Source of the DNA: Pseudomonadota bacterium
GTDB taxonomy: Bacteria; Pseudomonadota; Gammaproteobacteria; Steroidobacterales; Steroidobacteraceae
DNA: 39,000 bases
Direction: 5' to 3'
Assembly: GCA_021809525.1 (NCBI GenBank)
Contig: JAKAYU010000009.1
Location: 1 to 39,000 of the forward strand
In this document: positions 11,986 through 22,091 of the stretch, piece by piece
Numbering within the stretch: the stretch's first letter is position 1
How the letters are laid out: every line of letters begins with the position of its first letter
Notes under the pieces: generated by a model
Told to the model about the DNA's origin: nothing
What the model saw: the letters and a program-made list of their open reading frames with translations, nothing else
Databases searched by the model: none
Position numbers and translations under genes: made by a program

Positions 11986-13177
11986 GCCATTGCTCGCGCA
12001 GCTCGAGCGCGAGCAGCTGCGCCGCCGCCGCCGCACCGTAGAGGGCTACGCGCGGGCAGGCAGCCACGCCGAACCGATGATCGCGGGCCGCCGCCTCGTC
12101 GATTTCAGCAGCAACGACTACCTCGGGCTCGCCGGCCATCCCGGGCCGGCGGAGGCCATGAGCGAGTGCGCTGCGCGCACGGGCGCCGGCAGCGGCGCCT
12201 CGCACCTGATCAGCGGTCACGGCGCCGAGCACGCGGCGCTCGAGGAGGCGCTCGCCGCATTCACCGGCCGCGAGCGGGCGCTCCTCTTTTCCACCGGCTA
12301 CATGGCCAATCTCGGGGTCATGAGCGCGTTGGCGCAGCGCGGCGAGACGGTGCTGCTCGACCGGCTGAGCCACGCTTCCCTCATCGACGGCGCAGTGCTG
12401 AGCGGGGCGCGCTTCAGGCGCTACGCGCACGCCGATGCCGCCGGCGCGCACCGTCTGCTTGCCGCTAGCGCGCGGCCGACGGCGGTGCTCGCCACCGACG
12501 GGGTGTTCAGCATGGATGGGGATATCGCGCCGCTCGGGGCGCTGGCACACGCTGCCCGCGCACATGCCGCCTGGCTCGTGGTCGATGATGCGCACGGCAT
12601 CGGCGTGCTCGGGCCGACGGGCCGGGGCGCGTTGGAACTGGCGGGGCTGTCGGCAGAGGAGGTGCCCGTACTGGTCGGCACGCTGGGCAAGGCGTTTGGT
12701 TCGTTCGGCGCCTTCGTTGCCGGCAGCGCCGAGCTCATCGAGCTGTTGGTGCAGAAGGCCCGGCCGTATGTCTACACGACCGCGCTGCCGCAGCCGGTGG
12801 CGGCCGCCACGCGCGCGGCACTCGCTCTCGCCGAGCGCGAGCCCTGGCGCCGCGAGCGGGTGCTCGCCCTCACCGCGCGCTTTCGCGCCGCGGCGTGTGC
12901 CGCAGGCGTGCCGCTGGCCGAGTCGGTGACACCGATCCAGCCCATTCCGCTCGGCAGCGCGCATGCGGCCCTCGAGGCGCAGCGCGTGCTCGCCGAGGCG
13001 GGCTTCTGGGTGGTCGCGATCCGCGCGCCCACCGTCCCGGCCGGGCAGGAGCGGCTGCGCGTCACGTTGACGGCGGCGCACAGCGAGGAGCAGGTCGATG
13101 CATTGGCCGAAGCACTGGGCCGCGCATGTCGTACCGGCGCGGTCCGCGCAGGGATCGAGGCGCCGCAGCGCACATGA
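11966..13177 (+). CDS. bioF: 8-amino-7-oxononanoate synthase
   Basis: [72 protein letters not shown]. Confidence 0.96.
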   Translation: MQRRSLEPLLAQLEREQLRRRRRTVEGYARAGSHAEPMIAGRRLVDFSSNDYLGLAGHPGPAEAMSECAARTGAGSGASHLISGHGAEHAALEEALAAFTGRERALLFSTGYMANLGVMSALAQRGETVLLDRLSHASLIDGAVLSGARFRRYAHADAAGAHRLLAASARPTAVLATDGVFSMDGDIAPLGALAHAARAHAAWLVVDDAHGIGVLGPTGRGALELAGLSAEEVPVLVGTLGKAFGSFGAFVAGSAELIELLVQKARPYVYTTALPQPVAAATRAALALAEREPWRRERVLALTARFRAAACAAGVPLAESVTPIQPIPLGSAHAALEAQRVLAEAGFWVVAIRAPTVPAGQERLRVTLTAAHSEEQVDALAEALGRACRTGAVRAGIEAPQRT

Positions 13178-13971
13178 GCGAGCTTTATGTGGAGGTGCGC
13201 GGTAGCGGCGCTCCGTTGGTGCTGCTGCACGGCTGGGGCCTCAACGTGCGTGTGTGGGACACCCTCGGCGCGGCGCTCGAGGAGCGGTTCCGGCTGATTG
13301 CGGTCGATCTGCCCGGCCATGGCCACAGCCCGTGGCGGAGTGAGTGCGCGGCCGCGCGCGAGCAGGTGCGGTGGATCGCTCGCAGCGTCGAGGCGCTGAT
13401 CGGCGCGACGCCCTACGGCCTGCTCGGCTGGTCGCTCGGCAGCGAGCTGGCGCTCGCATGGGCGGCACATCCCCCGGGCGGGCTCGCGCGGCCCGCGCAC
13501 CTGGTGCTGATCGCCGCGACACCGCGCTTCACCGCCGCGCCCGACTGGCCGCACGGCAAGCCGGAGGCGCAACTGCTGCGCCTCGCCGCGGGCCTGCGGC
13601 AGGACTACCGGCGCACCGTGAGCGAATTCCTCGAGCTGCAGGTGCGCGGCAGCGCCGCCGGTCAGGCGGTGCTTGAGCAGATGCGCGCGGCGCTGTTCGC
13701 GCACGGTGATGCGCAGCCCGAGGCGCTTGCGGCGGGGCTGGAGCTGCTGCGCACGCTCGATCTGCGCAGCGAGCTCGCCGCGATCGCGACACCGGCGCTC
13801 GCGATCGCCGGCCAGTACGACCGGGTGCTGTTGCCGGCGGCCACCCGGGCGCTCGCCGCCGCCCTGCCGCATGCCCGCTACGCGGAGATCCGCCGCGCGG
13901 CCCACGCCCCGTTTCTCTCGCACACCCCGGAAGTCGCCGACCTGCTCGCGGAATTTCTCTCCTCGCCATGA
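13174..13971 (+). CDS. bioH: Pimeloyl-[ACP] methyl ester carboxylesterase (alpha/beta hydrolase)
   Basis: VLLHGWGLNVRVWD, DLPGHGHS, LLGWSLGSELAL (GxSxG); located between bioF and bioC. Confidence 0.93.
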   Translation: MSELYVEVRGSGAPLVLLHGWGLNVRVWDTLGAALEERFRLIAVDLPGHGHSPWRSECAAAREQVRWIARSVEALIGATPYGLLGWSLGSELALAWAAHPPGGLARPAHLVLIAATPRFTAAPDWPHGKPEAQLLRLAAGLRQDYRRTVSEFLELQVRGSAAGQAVLEQMRAALFAHGDAQPEALAAGLELLRTLDLRSELAAIATPALAIAGQYDRVLLPAATRALAAALPHARYAEIRRAAHAPFLSHTPEVADLLAEFLSSP

Positions 13972-14864
13972 ACCCGTCCGATCCCTTCGCACTCCAGCGT
14001 GCCGACGTGCGCAGCGCCTTCGACCGAGCCGGGGCGAGCTATGAGGCTGCCGCGCTGCTGCAATCGAGCGTCGGCGAGGAGCTCCTCGCGCGCCTCGAGC
14101 CGTTCGCCTTCACGCCCGCGGTGGTGCTGGATCTCGGTGCGGGCACCGGCCGGCTGAGCGCGCTGCTGAAACGGCGTTACCGCAAGGCGCGGGTCATCGC
14201 ACTCGATCTGGCGCCCGGAATGCTCCGAGAGGCGGCGCGCCACCAGCGGGTGCTGCGCCGCTTCCAGTGCGTCTGTGCCGATGCCGGGCGAATGCCGCTG
14301 CGCGCCGGCAGCGTCGATGTGGTGTTCAGCAATCTCATGCTGCAGTGGTGCGATCCGCCGGACGCCGCGCTCGCGGAGGTTCGCCGGGTGCTCGGGCCCC
14401 AGGGCTTCTTCGCGTTCAGCACGTTTGGTCCCGACACACTGCGCGAGCTGCGCGAAGCGTGGGATGAGGACGGCCGCACGCACGTCAACCGCTTTCTTGA
14501 CATGCACGACGTGGGCGATGCGTTGATGCGCGCGGGGTTCGCCGAGCCGGTGCTCGACGTGGAGCGCGTGACGGTGACTTATCGCGATGCGCTCAGCCTG
14601 ATGCGTGATCTGCAGGCCATCGGCGCGCGTAACATCACGGCCGGCCGGGCCCGCTCGCTGACGGGCAAGGGTCGTCTGCGGCGCATGGAGGAGCGCTACG
14701 AGGCGCACCGGCGCGACGGGAAGCTGCCAGCGACCTATGAGGTGATCTACGGGGCAGCCTGGAACGGACGCCTCGGGTCGCAATGGGGCGGTTCGCAGCG
14801 GCCGAGCGCGGGCGCCGAGGTGCGGATTGCGCCCGAGCAGATCGGGCGCAGGGGGCGGCCGTGA
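13968..14864 (+). CDS. bioC: Malonyl-ACP O-methyltransferase
   Basis: SAM motif VVLDLGAGTGRLSALLKRRY; DVVFSNLMLQWCDPPDAALAEVRRVLGPQGFFAFSTFGPDTLREL. Confidence 0.94.
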   Translation: MNPSDPFALQRADVRSAFDRAGASYEAAALLQSSVGEELLARLEPFAFTPAVVLDLGAGTGRLSALLKRRYRKARVIALDLAPGMLREAARHQRVLRRFQCVCADAGRMPLRAGSVDVVFSNLMLQWCDPPDAALAEVRRVLGPQGFFAFSTFGPDTLRELREAWDEDGRTHVNRFLDMHDVGDALMRAGFAEPVLDVERVTVTYRDALSLMRDLQAIGARNITAGRARSLTGKGRLRRMEERYEAHRRDGKLPATYEVIYGAAWNGRLGSQWGGSQRPSAGAEVRIAPEQIGRRGRP

Positions 14865-15544
14865 GCGGGCGCGGCTTCTTCATCACTGGCACCGATACCG
14901 GTGTCGGCAAGACGGTCTGCTCCGCGGCGCTCGCCCGCGCTCTGGCTCGCCGCAGCGCGCGCGTCGCGGTGATGAAGCCCGTCGCCTCGGGCGCACTTCT
15001 CACCCCCCAGGGGCTGCGCAGCGAGGATGCGCTGAGGCTGATGGCCGAGGCGAGCGTGGCGGCCCCCTACGAGACCGTCAATCCGTACTGCTTCGAGCCG
15101 CCGATCTCCCCGCACATCGCCGCTGCCGAGGCCGGGGTGCGCATCGATCTGCGGCGGATCGGGGCGTGCTACGCCGCTCTGGCCGCCCAGGCGGACGTCG
15201 TGATCGTCGAGGGCGCCGGCGGCTGGCTCGCGCCGCTCGGTCCGGACAGCGCCATGGCCGATATCCCCCGCAACCTCGCGCTGCCGGTGATTCTGGTGGT
15301 GGGCATGCGCCTCGGTTGCCTCAACCATGCGCTGCTATCGCATGAGTCGATCCGCTCTCATGGGGCTAAGTTCGCCGGATGGGTCGCGAACGGCATCGAT
15401 CCGGCCCTGGATCGATCGGCCGAGAACCATGCCACGCTGGGTGCGCATTTCGGCCCGCCGCTGGCGGTGATCGGGCCGCTCGGCGCGGCGGGTGCGCTGC
15501 CGGATCTGCCCGAGGCCGCCGAGCGGCTCCTCAACGGGCCTTGA
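14861..15544 (+). CDS. bioD: Dethiobiotin synthetase
   Basis: GFFITGTDTGVGKTVCSAAL P-loop, MKPVASG, VIVEGAGGWLAPL; GTG start overlapping bioC stop (GTGA). Confidence 0.95.
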   Translation: MSGRGFFITGTDTGVGKTVCSAALARALARRSARVAVMKPVASGALLTPQGLRSEDALRLMAEASVAAPYETVNPYCFEPPISPHIAAAEAGVRIDLRRIGACYAALAAQADVVIVEGAGGWLAPLGPDSAMADIPRNLALPVILVVGMRLGCLNHALLSHESIRSHGAKFAGWVANGIDPALDRSAENHATLGAHFGPPLAVIGPLGAAGALPDLPEAAERLLNGP

Positions 15545-15730
15545 ATCGCCCCTCGGGGCGCAATACCATGACATTCGTCATCATGGGATGCCGACGCGGC
15601 GCAGTGCTTCGGTCTCGATAACGAAGCGCGCGCTGCGACGGCGCAATGGACAGAGCCGGGGGGAGATTGCCGGAACGGTCGCGAGACCGGATCCATCAGA
15701 GCAACTTTGAAGGCCAGTTCCACGCACGAC

Positions 15731-16216
15731 ATGCCGTCATTGCGCATCGTCCTTTGCCCAAACTGCGCGCTCTCGCCGCGGGGGGCTCTCATCTTTTTCG
15801 CCGGTCTCAGCGCGCTCACCCTCGGCATTGGTGCGGCGTTCGCCGCCCTGGGCTTCTGGCCGATCCTGCTGTTCGCGCTCGCCGAGATGCTCGCGCTCGG
15901 CTGGGCGCTGCACGAGAGCCTCCAGCGCCGCTTTCAGGCCGAGATTCTCACCATCACCGAATCGGACGTCAGCGTCGAGCTGCGTGACCGCCGCGCGAGC
16001 CGGCGCATCGTTTTCCAGCGCCACTGGGCGCAGATCAGATTGACCTGCCCCGCGTCGCGGCTGCACCCGAACCGGCTCACCATCGAGTCGCACGGGCGCG
16101 CCTGCGAGCTGGGCGGATTCCTCACGGACGAGGAGCGGCGCGGACTCGCGCTGCGTTTGCGGCGAATGGTCGGACGCGTCAATGAATCCCCGCCCCTGGC
16201 GTTGGGCCACGGGTGA
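15731..16216 (+). CDS. DUF2244 family integral membrane protein
   Basis: RIVLCPNCALSPRGALIFFAGLSAL...two TM segments...LHESLQRRFQAEILTITESDVSVE; directly upstream of the cox operon; start taken as ATG 15731. Confidence 0.75.
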   Translation: MPSLRIVLCPNCALSPRGALIFFAGLSALTLGIGAAFAALGFWPILLFALAEMLALGWALHESLQRRFQAEILTITESDVSVELRDRRASRRIVFQRHWAQIRLTCPASRLHPNRLTIESHGRACELGGFLTDEERRGLALRLRRMVGRVNESPPLALGHG

Positions 16217-16298
16217 GCGGCGCGGCGGGTCCGGGTTCGGTTAGCGTTGCGCGCGTCAGCCGCATGGTGCGGCGCGCGCGCACGGGGGCAGCACAACG

Positions 16299-17165
16299 AT
16301 GAAGCGCGCACGACTCGGCACACTGCTCGGTACCCTGGCGCTCGCCTTTGCCGGCGACCCCCTGCCCGCGTGGGGCAAGTCCGGCTGGGACGAACTGAAC
16401 ATGCCGCGCGGGGTGACCAACGTCAGCACCCGCATCTATGCCCTGCACATGATGGCCTTCTGGGTGTGCGTGGGGATCGCGGTGGTCGTGTTCGGGGTGA
16501 TGATCTGGTCACTGATCTTTCACCGCAAAGCGCGCGGCGCGGTGCCGGACGTGAGCCTCACGCACAGCACCAAGGTGGAGATCGTCTGGACCACCGTGCC
16601 GGTGCTGATCCTCATCGGGATGGCGGCCCCCGCGGCGCGCCTGCTGGTCAGGATCAACAACAACACCGATCCGCAGCTCAATATCCGCGTCACCGGCTTT
16701 CAGTGGGGCTGGCGCTATCAGTATCTCGGCTCGAACGTGAGCATCATCTCCAAGCTGTCCGCGAGCAGCGCCGCCGCCTCGATGATGCATTCGGGCATCA
16801 GCCCGACCAGCGTGCCGCACTACCTGCTCAGCGTCGATCATCCGCTGGTGGTGCCGGTCGGGGAGAAGATCCGCCTGCTCATCACCTCGATCGATGTCAT
16901 CCATTCCTGGTGGGTGCCTGACCTCGGCGTGAAGCGCGATGCCATTCCGGGCTTCCTCAATGACGCATCCTTCACCATAGCGCCCGACAAGACCGGCACC
17001 TACCGCGGCCAGTGCACGGAGCTGTGCGGCCGCGGCCATGCATACATGCCCATCGTGGTGCACGCGGTCACGCCGGCTGCCTTCGAGGCGTGGCTGAAGC
17101 AGCAGTCCGCCCTGCAGAGCGAGGCGGCCACGCATCCGCCGACGACAGCCGCGACCAGCGGTTGA
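16299..17165 (+). CDS. ctaC: Cytochrome c oxidase subunit II
   Basis: VEIVWTTVPVLILIGMAAPAARLL, GFQWGWRYQY, VIHSWWVPDLGVKRDAIPGFLN, YRGQCTELCGRGHAYMPIVV (CuA ligands). Confidence 0.96.
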   Translation: MKRARLGTLLGTLALAFAGDPLPAWGKSGWDELNMPRGVTNVSTRIYALHMMAFWVCVGIAVVVFGVMIWSLIFHRKARGAVPDVSLTHSTKVEIVWTTVPVLILIGMAAPAARLLVRINNNTDPQLNIRVTGFQWGWRYQYLGSNVSIISKLSASSAAASMMHSGISPTSVPHYLLSVDHPLVVPVGEKIRLLITSIDVIHSWWVPDLGVKRDAIPGFLNDASFTIAPDKTGTYRGQCTELCGRGHAYMPIVVHAVTPAAFEAWLKQQSALQSEAATHPPTTAATSG

Positions 17166-17239
17166 GCACCGAGCGAGAACCTGCGCGTCTTGATGACCTA
17201 GAGCCGATACACACCAGCCTTCCCGAGCGAGGTTGTCCC

Positions 17240-18847
17240 ATGGCCGAATCGCACGCCACTGCCGTTCACGCCGAACATGACCACAAGCCGCATGGCTGGC
17301 GGCGCTGGGTGTTCGCCACCAACCACAAGGACATCGGCACGATGTACCTGATCCTCTCCGGGGTCATGTTCTTCATCGGCGGCACCGCGGCCATGGTGAT
17401 CCGGGCGCAGCTGTTCAAGTCCGGCATGAAGCTGGTCGACCCGGAGGTGTTCAATTCTCTGACGACTCTGCACGGACTGATCATGATCTTCGGGGCGATC
17501 ATGCCGGCCTGGGTGGGACTCGGGAACTGGATGATCCCCATGCAGGTCGGGGCGCCGGACATGGCGCTGCCGCGCCTGAACAACCTCAGTTTCTGGATCC
17601 TGCCGTTTGCCTTCACTCTGTTGGTCGGTTCGTTCTTCGTGCCGGGCGGCTCGATCGCCGGCGGCTGGTACATGTACCCGCCGCTGCTGCAGCAGTTCGG
17701 CGCCGCCTTCCCGATGACGATCTTCGCCATCCATCTGATGGGGATATCCTCCATCCTGGGCGCGATCAACATCATCGTGACCATCATGAACCTGCGCGCC
17801 CCGGGGATGAGCCTGCTGCGCATGCCGCTGTTCGTGTGGACCTGGTTGATCACCGCGTATCTGCTGATCGCGGTGATGCCGGTGCTCGCCGGGGCGGTGA
17901 CCATGCAGCTGACCGACCACTACTTCGGCACCAGCTTCTTCAACGCCGCCGGCGGCGGTGATCCGGTGCTGTTCCTGCACCTGTTCTGGTTCTTCGGGCA
18001 CCCCGAGGTCTACATCCTGATTCTGCCGGCCTTCGGCATCATCTCCGAGGTCATCCCGACGTTCGCCCGCAAGCCGCTGTTCGGCTACGACGCCATGGTG
18101 TACGCGACCGCCTCGATCGCGTTCCTGTCGTTCATTGTCTGGGGCCACCACATGTTCACCGTGGGCCTGCCGGTCGCCGCGCAGATGTTCTTCATGCTCT
18201 CGACGATGCTGATCGCAGTGCCGACGGGCGTGAAGGTGTTCAACTGGGTGGCGACGATGTGGCGCGGCTCGATGTCGTTTGAGCCGCCTATGCTGTTCGC
18301 GATCGCATTCGTGTTCCTGTTCAGCATCGGCGGGTTCTCCGGTCTGATGCTGGCGCTCGTGCCGTCCGATTACCAGTATCACGGCACCTACTTCGTGGTG
18401 GCCCACTTCCACTACGTGCTCGTGCCCGGCGCGGTGTTCGCCATCTTCGCCGGCATCTACTACTGGCTGCCGAAGTGGAGCGGCCGCATGTACGACATGC
18501 GGCTCGCCAAGTGGCACTTCTGGCTGTCGGCGATCTTCGTCAACGTGCTGTTCTTCCCGATGCACTTCCTCGGCCTCGCCGGCATGCCGCGCCGGGTGGC
18601 CGATTACGCCCCGCAGTTCACCGACTGGAACATGGTCGCCTCCATCGGCGGGTTCATCTTCGGCGCCTCGCAGCTGCTGCTTCCCTATATCGTCTGGAAG
18701 TGCGTGCGCTCGGGCAAGCCGATCGAGGCCAACTCGCCGTGGGAAGGCGCGCGCGGGCTCGAGTGGGAGCTGCCGTCGCCTGCGCCATACCACTCGTGGC
18801 AGTCCCCGCCGGGGGAGGCGGTCCTCGCCCACGCGGACAAGCACTGA
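17240..18847 (+). CDS. ctaD: Cytochrome c oxidase subunit I
   Basis: WVFATNHKDIGTMYLI, WFFGHPEVYILILPAFGIISE, VWGHHMFTVGLP, HYVLVPGAVFAIFAGIYYW. Confidence 0.97.
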   Translation: MAESHATAVHAEHDHKPHGWRRWVFATNHKDIGTMYLILSGVMFFIGGTAAMVIRAQLFKSGMKLVDPEVFNSLTTLHGLIMIFGAIMPAWVGLGNWMIPMQVGAPDMALPRLNNLSFWILPFAFTLLVGSFFVPGGSIAGGWYMYPPLLQQFGAAFPMTIFAIHLMGISSILGAINIIVTIMNLRAPGMSLLRMPLFVWTWLITAYLLIAVMPVLAGAVTMQLTDHYFGTSFFNAAGGGDPVLFLHLFWFFGHPEVYILILPAFGIISEVIPTFARKPLFGYDAMVYATASIAFLSFIVWGHHMFTVGLPVAAQMFFMLSTMLIAVPTGVKVFNWVATMWRGSMSFEPPMLFAIAFVFLFSIGGFSGLMLALVPSDYQYHGTYFVVAHFHYVLVPGAVFAIFAGIYYWLPKWSGRMYDMRLAKWHFWLSAIFVNVLFFPMHFLGLAGMPRRVADYAPQFTDWNMVASIGGFIFGASQLLLPYIVWKCVRSGKPIEANSPWEGARGLEWELPSPAPYHSWQSPPGEAVLAHADKH

Positions 18848-18878
18848 ACGGCTTGCCGTGCGGCAGAGCAAGACGAAT

Positions 18879-19013
18879 ATGCCTGCAGAGGGGAGTGCCC
18901 TGACCGCCGAGCAGCGGCGCAAGGTGCGCATCACCGCCTGGGTGATGGGGCTCATCGCTGCCGGATTCTATCTGGCGTACATCATTCTGACGGTGATCCG
19001 GGCGCACCGCTGA
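18879..19013 (+). CDS. Putative cytochrome oxidase small assembly protein (44 aa, single TM); missing from the supplied ORF track
   Basis: Read from sequence: MPAEGSALTAEQRRKVRITAWVMGLIAAGFYLAYIILTVIRAHR*; between ctaD and ctaE; basic N-terminal segment plus one TM helix as in small proteins annotated at this position. Confidence 0.65.
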   Translation: MPAEGSALTAEQRRKVRITAWVMGLIAAGFYLAYIILTVIRAHR

Positions 19014-19047
19014 GCGGCCGGCACGTTGCACACAGGAAAGGGTCGCT

Positions 19048-19923
19048 ATGACAGACGCGCACGCTGACGACAGCAAGTACTACGTCCCCCACGCCAGCGC
19101 CTGGCCGATCGTGGCGGCGGTGGCGCTGTTCTCGCTCATGTTGGGCGCGGTGCTGTACTTCGACGGCGTCGCCCCAGTGTGGATCCTGTTGCCGGGCGTG
19201 CTGCTGCTCGCCTTCATGTTCGCGGGCTGGTTCTCCACCGTGATCGGCGAGAATCAGCACGGGATGTTCCATTTCCGCGAAGACCGCTCGTTTCGCATGG
19301 CGATGATGTGGTTCATCTTCTCCGAGGTCATGTTCTTCGCAGCCTTCTTCGGCGCGCTGTTCTATACGCGCATGTTCGCTGTGCCCTGGCTCGGCGGCGA
19401 GGGCGTCAAGGTCATGACCAACTTCCTGCTCTGGCCCCACTACGAGGCTGCTTGGCCGACCAACGGCCCCGGGCACGTCGGCGGGAGAACCTTCAGCGCA
19501 ATGAGCGCCACGGGCGTGGCGGCGATCAATACGCTCGTGCTGCTCACCAGCGGGCTCACCGTGACCATCGCCCATCACGCGCTGCGCAGTGGCAAGCGGC
19601 GCACGCTCACGGTGTTCCTGGCCCTGACCTTTCTCTTGGGGTTCACCTTCGTCGGGCTGCAGGCGCACGAGTACTACGAAGCCTACACCAAGATGAATCT
19701 GCGCCTGACGACCGGGATCTACGGCTCGACCTTCTTCATGCTGACCGGCTTCCACGGCCTGCACGTGACCATCGGCGCGATCATGCTGCTGGTGATCTGG
19801 TTCCGGGTGCTGCGCGGGCACTTCACCCCGGAGCGCCACTTCGCCTTCGAGGCGGTCGCGTGGTACTGGCACTTCGTCGATGTGGTCTGGCTCTGCCTGT
19901 TTATCTTCGTGTATTGGCTGTAG
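19048..19923 (+). CDS. ctaE: Cytochrome c oxidase subunit III
   Basis: YYVPHASAWPIVAAVALF, FIFSEVMFFAAFFGALFYTR, GFHGLHVTIGAIMLLVIWFRVLRGHFTPERHFAFEAVAWYWHFVDVVWLCLFIFVYWL. Confidence 0.97.
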   Translation: MTDAHADDSKYYVPHASAWPIVAAVALFSLMLGAVLYFDGVAPVWILLPGVLLLAFMFAGWFSTVIGENQHGMFHFREDRSFRMAMMWFIFSEVMFFAAFFGALFYTRMFAVPWLGGEGVKVMTNFLLWPHYEAAWPTNGPGHVGGRTFSAMSATGVAAINTLVLLTSGLTVTIAHHALRSGKRRTLTVFLALTFLLGFTFVGLQAHEYYEAYTKMNLRLTTGIYGSTFFMLTGFHGLHVTIGAIMLLVIWFRVLRGHFTPERHFAFEAVAWYWHFVDVVWLCLFIFVYWL

Positions 19924-19968
19924 AGGCACGCCGTCGGCCGCGCACCTCGCGCTCCCGCGGGGCGCGGC

Positions 19969-20193
19969 TCAACGCGGGGGCAGCACTCCGTGCGGTGCGA
20001 TCAGTCCGGCGTACCATGCGACCATGAGCAATGCGAACAGCGCGAGCGACAGCCCGATGCGGATGGTCAGCGCGCGGATCATCTTGCCGGAATCCTCCTG
20101 CCTGCCGCGCGCCAGATGAAACAGCGCCGAGCCGAGGCTGGCGATGATGGCGCCGAGGACAGCGATGACCAGCAGCCGGAACAGCGGTGGCAT
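19969..20193 (-). CDS. DUF2909-like twin-transmembrane protein
   Basis: MPPLFRLLVIAVLGAIIASLGSALFHLARGRQEDSGKMIRALTIRIGLSLALFALLMVAWYAGLI; antisense between ctaE and SURF1. Confidence 0.8.
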   Translation of the reverse strand: MPPLFRLLVIAVLGAIIASLGSALFHLARGRQEDSGKMIRALTIRIGLSLALFALLMVAWYAGLIAPHGVLPPR

Positions 20194-20223
20194 GGGCGCA
20201 TTGTACCGGTTGCGGCCGCTGCG

Positions 20224-21006
20224 GTGAGCACCCGCCGGCAAATATTCACACTCGGCGGGCGCCAGTTCGCGCCCTCGCCGGCGCTGACGGTGCTCATGGC
20301 GCTGCTCGCCGTCGGGTTCATGCTGCTCGGCCGATGGCAGTGGCGGCTCGGCGATGCGCGCGCGGCGCAGTATGCGCGCTTCACGCGCGGGGCCGCCCGG
20401 GTGGTCGCGCTGGACGGTGCTCCCCTCGGGTCGGTGCCGGATTACCAGCGGGTGCGCGTGCGTGGCACTTACGACGGCGCGCATCAGTTTCTGCTCGACA
20501 ACAGCATCCACGACGGGATGGACGGCTATCAGGTGCTGACGCCGCTGCGGCGCGCGGGCGGTGGCGTGGTGCTGGTGGATCGCGGCTGGGTGCCCTTTAC
20601 CGGCAGCCGCGCGCGCTTGCCCGATGTGGCGCTCAAGGCCACCACGCCGGTGAGGGTGACCGGACGGGTGGGTGGGCTGCCGGTGGCCGGACTGTCCCTC
20701 GGGCGTGCGCCGCCGCCGCCGGGGCCGCGCTGGCCCAAGGTGACCAGCTTCCCGAGCATGGCCGAGCTGAGCGCGGTCCTCGGCCGGCCGCTTGAGCGGC
20801 GCATCCTGCTGCTCGATCCGGCGGTGCCCGACGGCTATGTGCGCGACTGGAAACTGCCGGGCATGCCGGCGCTGCAGAATTGGGGCTATGCGATCCAGTG
20901 GTGGGCGCTCGCGGCCGCGGCGGCCGTGATCTGGCTGGTGCTGAGCCTGCGGCGTCGCACTGCCCGGCGGGACAGCGCCCAGCGCCGCGGGGATGCGCTA
21001 CCATAA
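20224..21006 (+). CDS. SURF1 family cytochrome oxidase biogenesis protein
   Basis: LLGRWQWRLGDARAAQYARF, YQRVRVRGTYDGAHQFLLDNSIHDGMDGYQVLTPLRR, VLVDRGWVP, LQNWGYAIQWWALAAAAAVIWLVL; GTG start. Confidence 0.9.
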   Translation: MSTRRQIFTLGGRQFAPSPALTVLMALLAVGFMLLGRWQWRLGDARAAQYARFTRGAARVVALDGAPLGSVPDYQRVRVRGTYDGAHQFLLDNSIHDGMDGYQVLTPLRRAGGGVVLVDRGWVPFTGSRARLPDVALKATTPVRVTGRVGGLPVAGLSLGRAPPPPGPRWPKVTSFPSMAELSAVLGRPLERRILLLDPAVPDGYVRDWKLPGMPALQNWGYAIQWWALAAAAAVIWLVLSLRRRTARRDSAQRRGDALP

Positions 21007-22075
21007 CCGGTACTTCCTGAGGAGTCGTCTCTTGGTCCCCGCATCCGTCGAGCGCTGGATCCGCGGCCTGTCGCTGGCCGCAGTGCTGCTGTGCTTCGCA
21101 GTCATCCTGCTGGGCGCTTACACGCGGCTGACCAATTCGGGGATCAGCTGCCCGGATTGGCCGGAGTGCTACGGCCATCTGACGCCGATCGGCGCGGCCG
21201 ACAGCCCGAGGGCCCAGGCACGCTATCCTGGGCGGCCGCTGAACGTGGATGACGCGTGGCACGAGATGATCCACCGCTACGTGGCGGGCACGCTGGGTCT
21301 GATCATCCTGCTGATCACCGCGCTCGCGGTCGCCTCGCGCGGCCGGATCGTCGGCAGCGTTTACGCCTTGGTGCTGTTCGCAACCGTCCTCGCCCAGGCC
21401 GTGCTCGGGATGCTCACGGTCACGTGGCTGTTGAAGCCGCCGATCGTGACGCTGCATCTGTTGTTCGGCATGACGACCCTCGGGCTCTTGTGGTGGATGT
21501 GGCTCACGCTGCAACGCAGCGCGTCGGCTGCGCCCCGCGCCCCGCCAGCCCCTGCTGCGGCAGCGCTCAGGCTGGCCTATCGCCTCGCGCTGTTCGGACT
21601 GGGCGTGCTCGCCGTGCAGTTTTTCCTCGGTGCGTGGACCAGCGCCAATTACGCCCAGTACGCCTGTCCGGACTTTCCGACCTGTCAGGGCTACTGGTGG
21701 CCGCCGCACATGGACTTCCGTGACGCCTTCGTGCTGTGGCGGAGTCTGTGGGTCGATTACCAGGGCGGCATCCTGCCCGAGGCGGCGCGGGTGGCGATCC
21801 ACTTCACTCACCGTCTCGGGGCGCTTGCCGTGACGCTGGTGCTGGGCGGGACCTGCGGCTACGTGCTCAGCCGGCGCGCGCTCTGCGCGGCCCGGCCGTA
21901 CGCGTATGCGGTCCTCGCCGCGCTCGTGCTGCAGCTGGCCATTGGCATCACCATGGTGCTCGAGAGCTTCCCGCTCGGGATCACCACGGCCCACACGGGC
22001 GGGGCGGCGCTGTTGCTCATGGCGCTGCTTGCGCTCGTGCACAAGCTGCATTCGATGCGCGCGGCGCGGGTCTGA
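20993..22075 (+). CDS. ctaA: Heme A synthase (COX15/CtaA family)
   Basis: LGAYTRLTNSGISCPDWPECYG, WHEMIHRYVAGTLGLIIL, CPDFPTCQGYWWPPHMDF, ARVAIHFTHRLGALAVT. Confidence 0.95.
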   Translation: MRYHNRYFLRSRLLVPASVERWIRGLSLAAVLLCFAVILLGAYTRLTNSGISCPDWPECYGHLTPIGAADSPRAQARYPGRPLNVDDAWHEMIHRYVAGTLGLIILLITALAVASRGRIVGSVYALVLFATVLAQAVLGMLTVTWLLKPPIVTLHLLFGMTTLGLLWWMWLTLQRSASAAPRAPPAPAAAALRLAYRLALFGLGVLAVQFFLGAWTSANYAQYACPDFPTCQGYWWPPHMDFRDAFVLWRSLWVDYQGGILPEAARVAIHFTHRLGALAVTLVLGGTCGYVLSRRALCAARPYAYAVLAALVLQLAIGITMVLESFPLGITTAHTGGAALLLMALLALVHKLHSMRAARV

Positions 22076-22091
22076 GTCGAACGGGCCGCCG

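Noticed and set aside
17198-18955. 585-aa minus-strand ORF opposite ctaD
   Set aside because: Low-complexity His/Asp/Arg-rich translation opposite a highly conserved gene.
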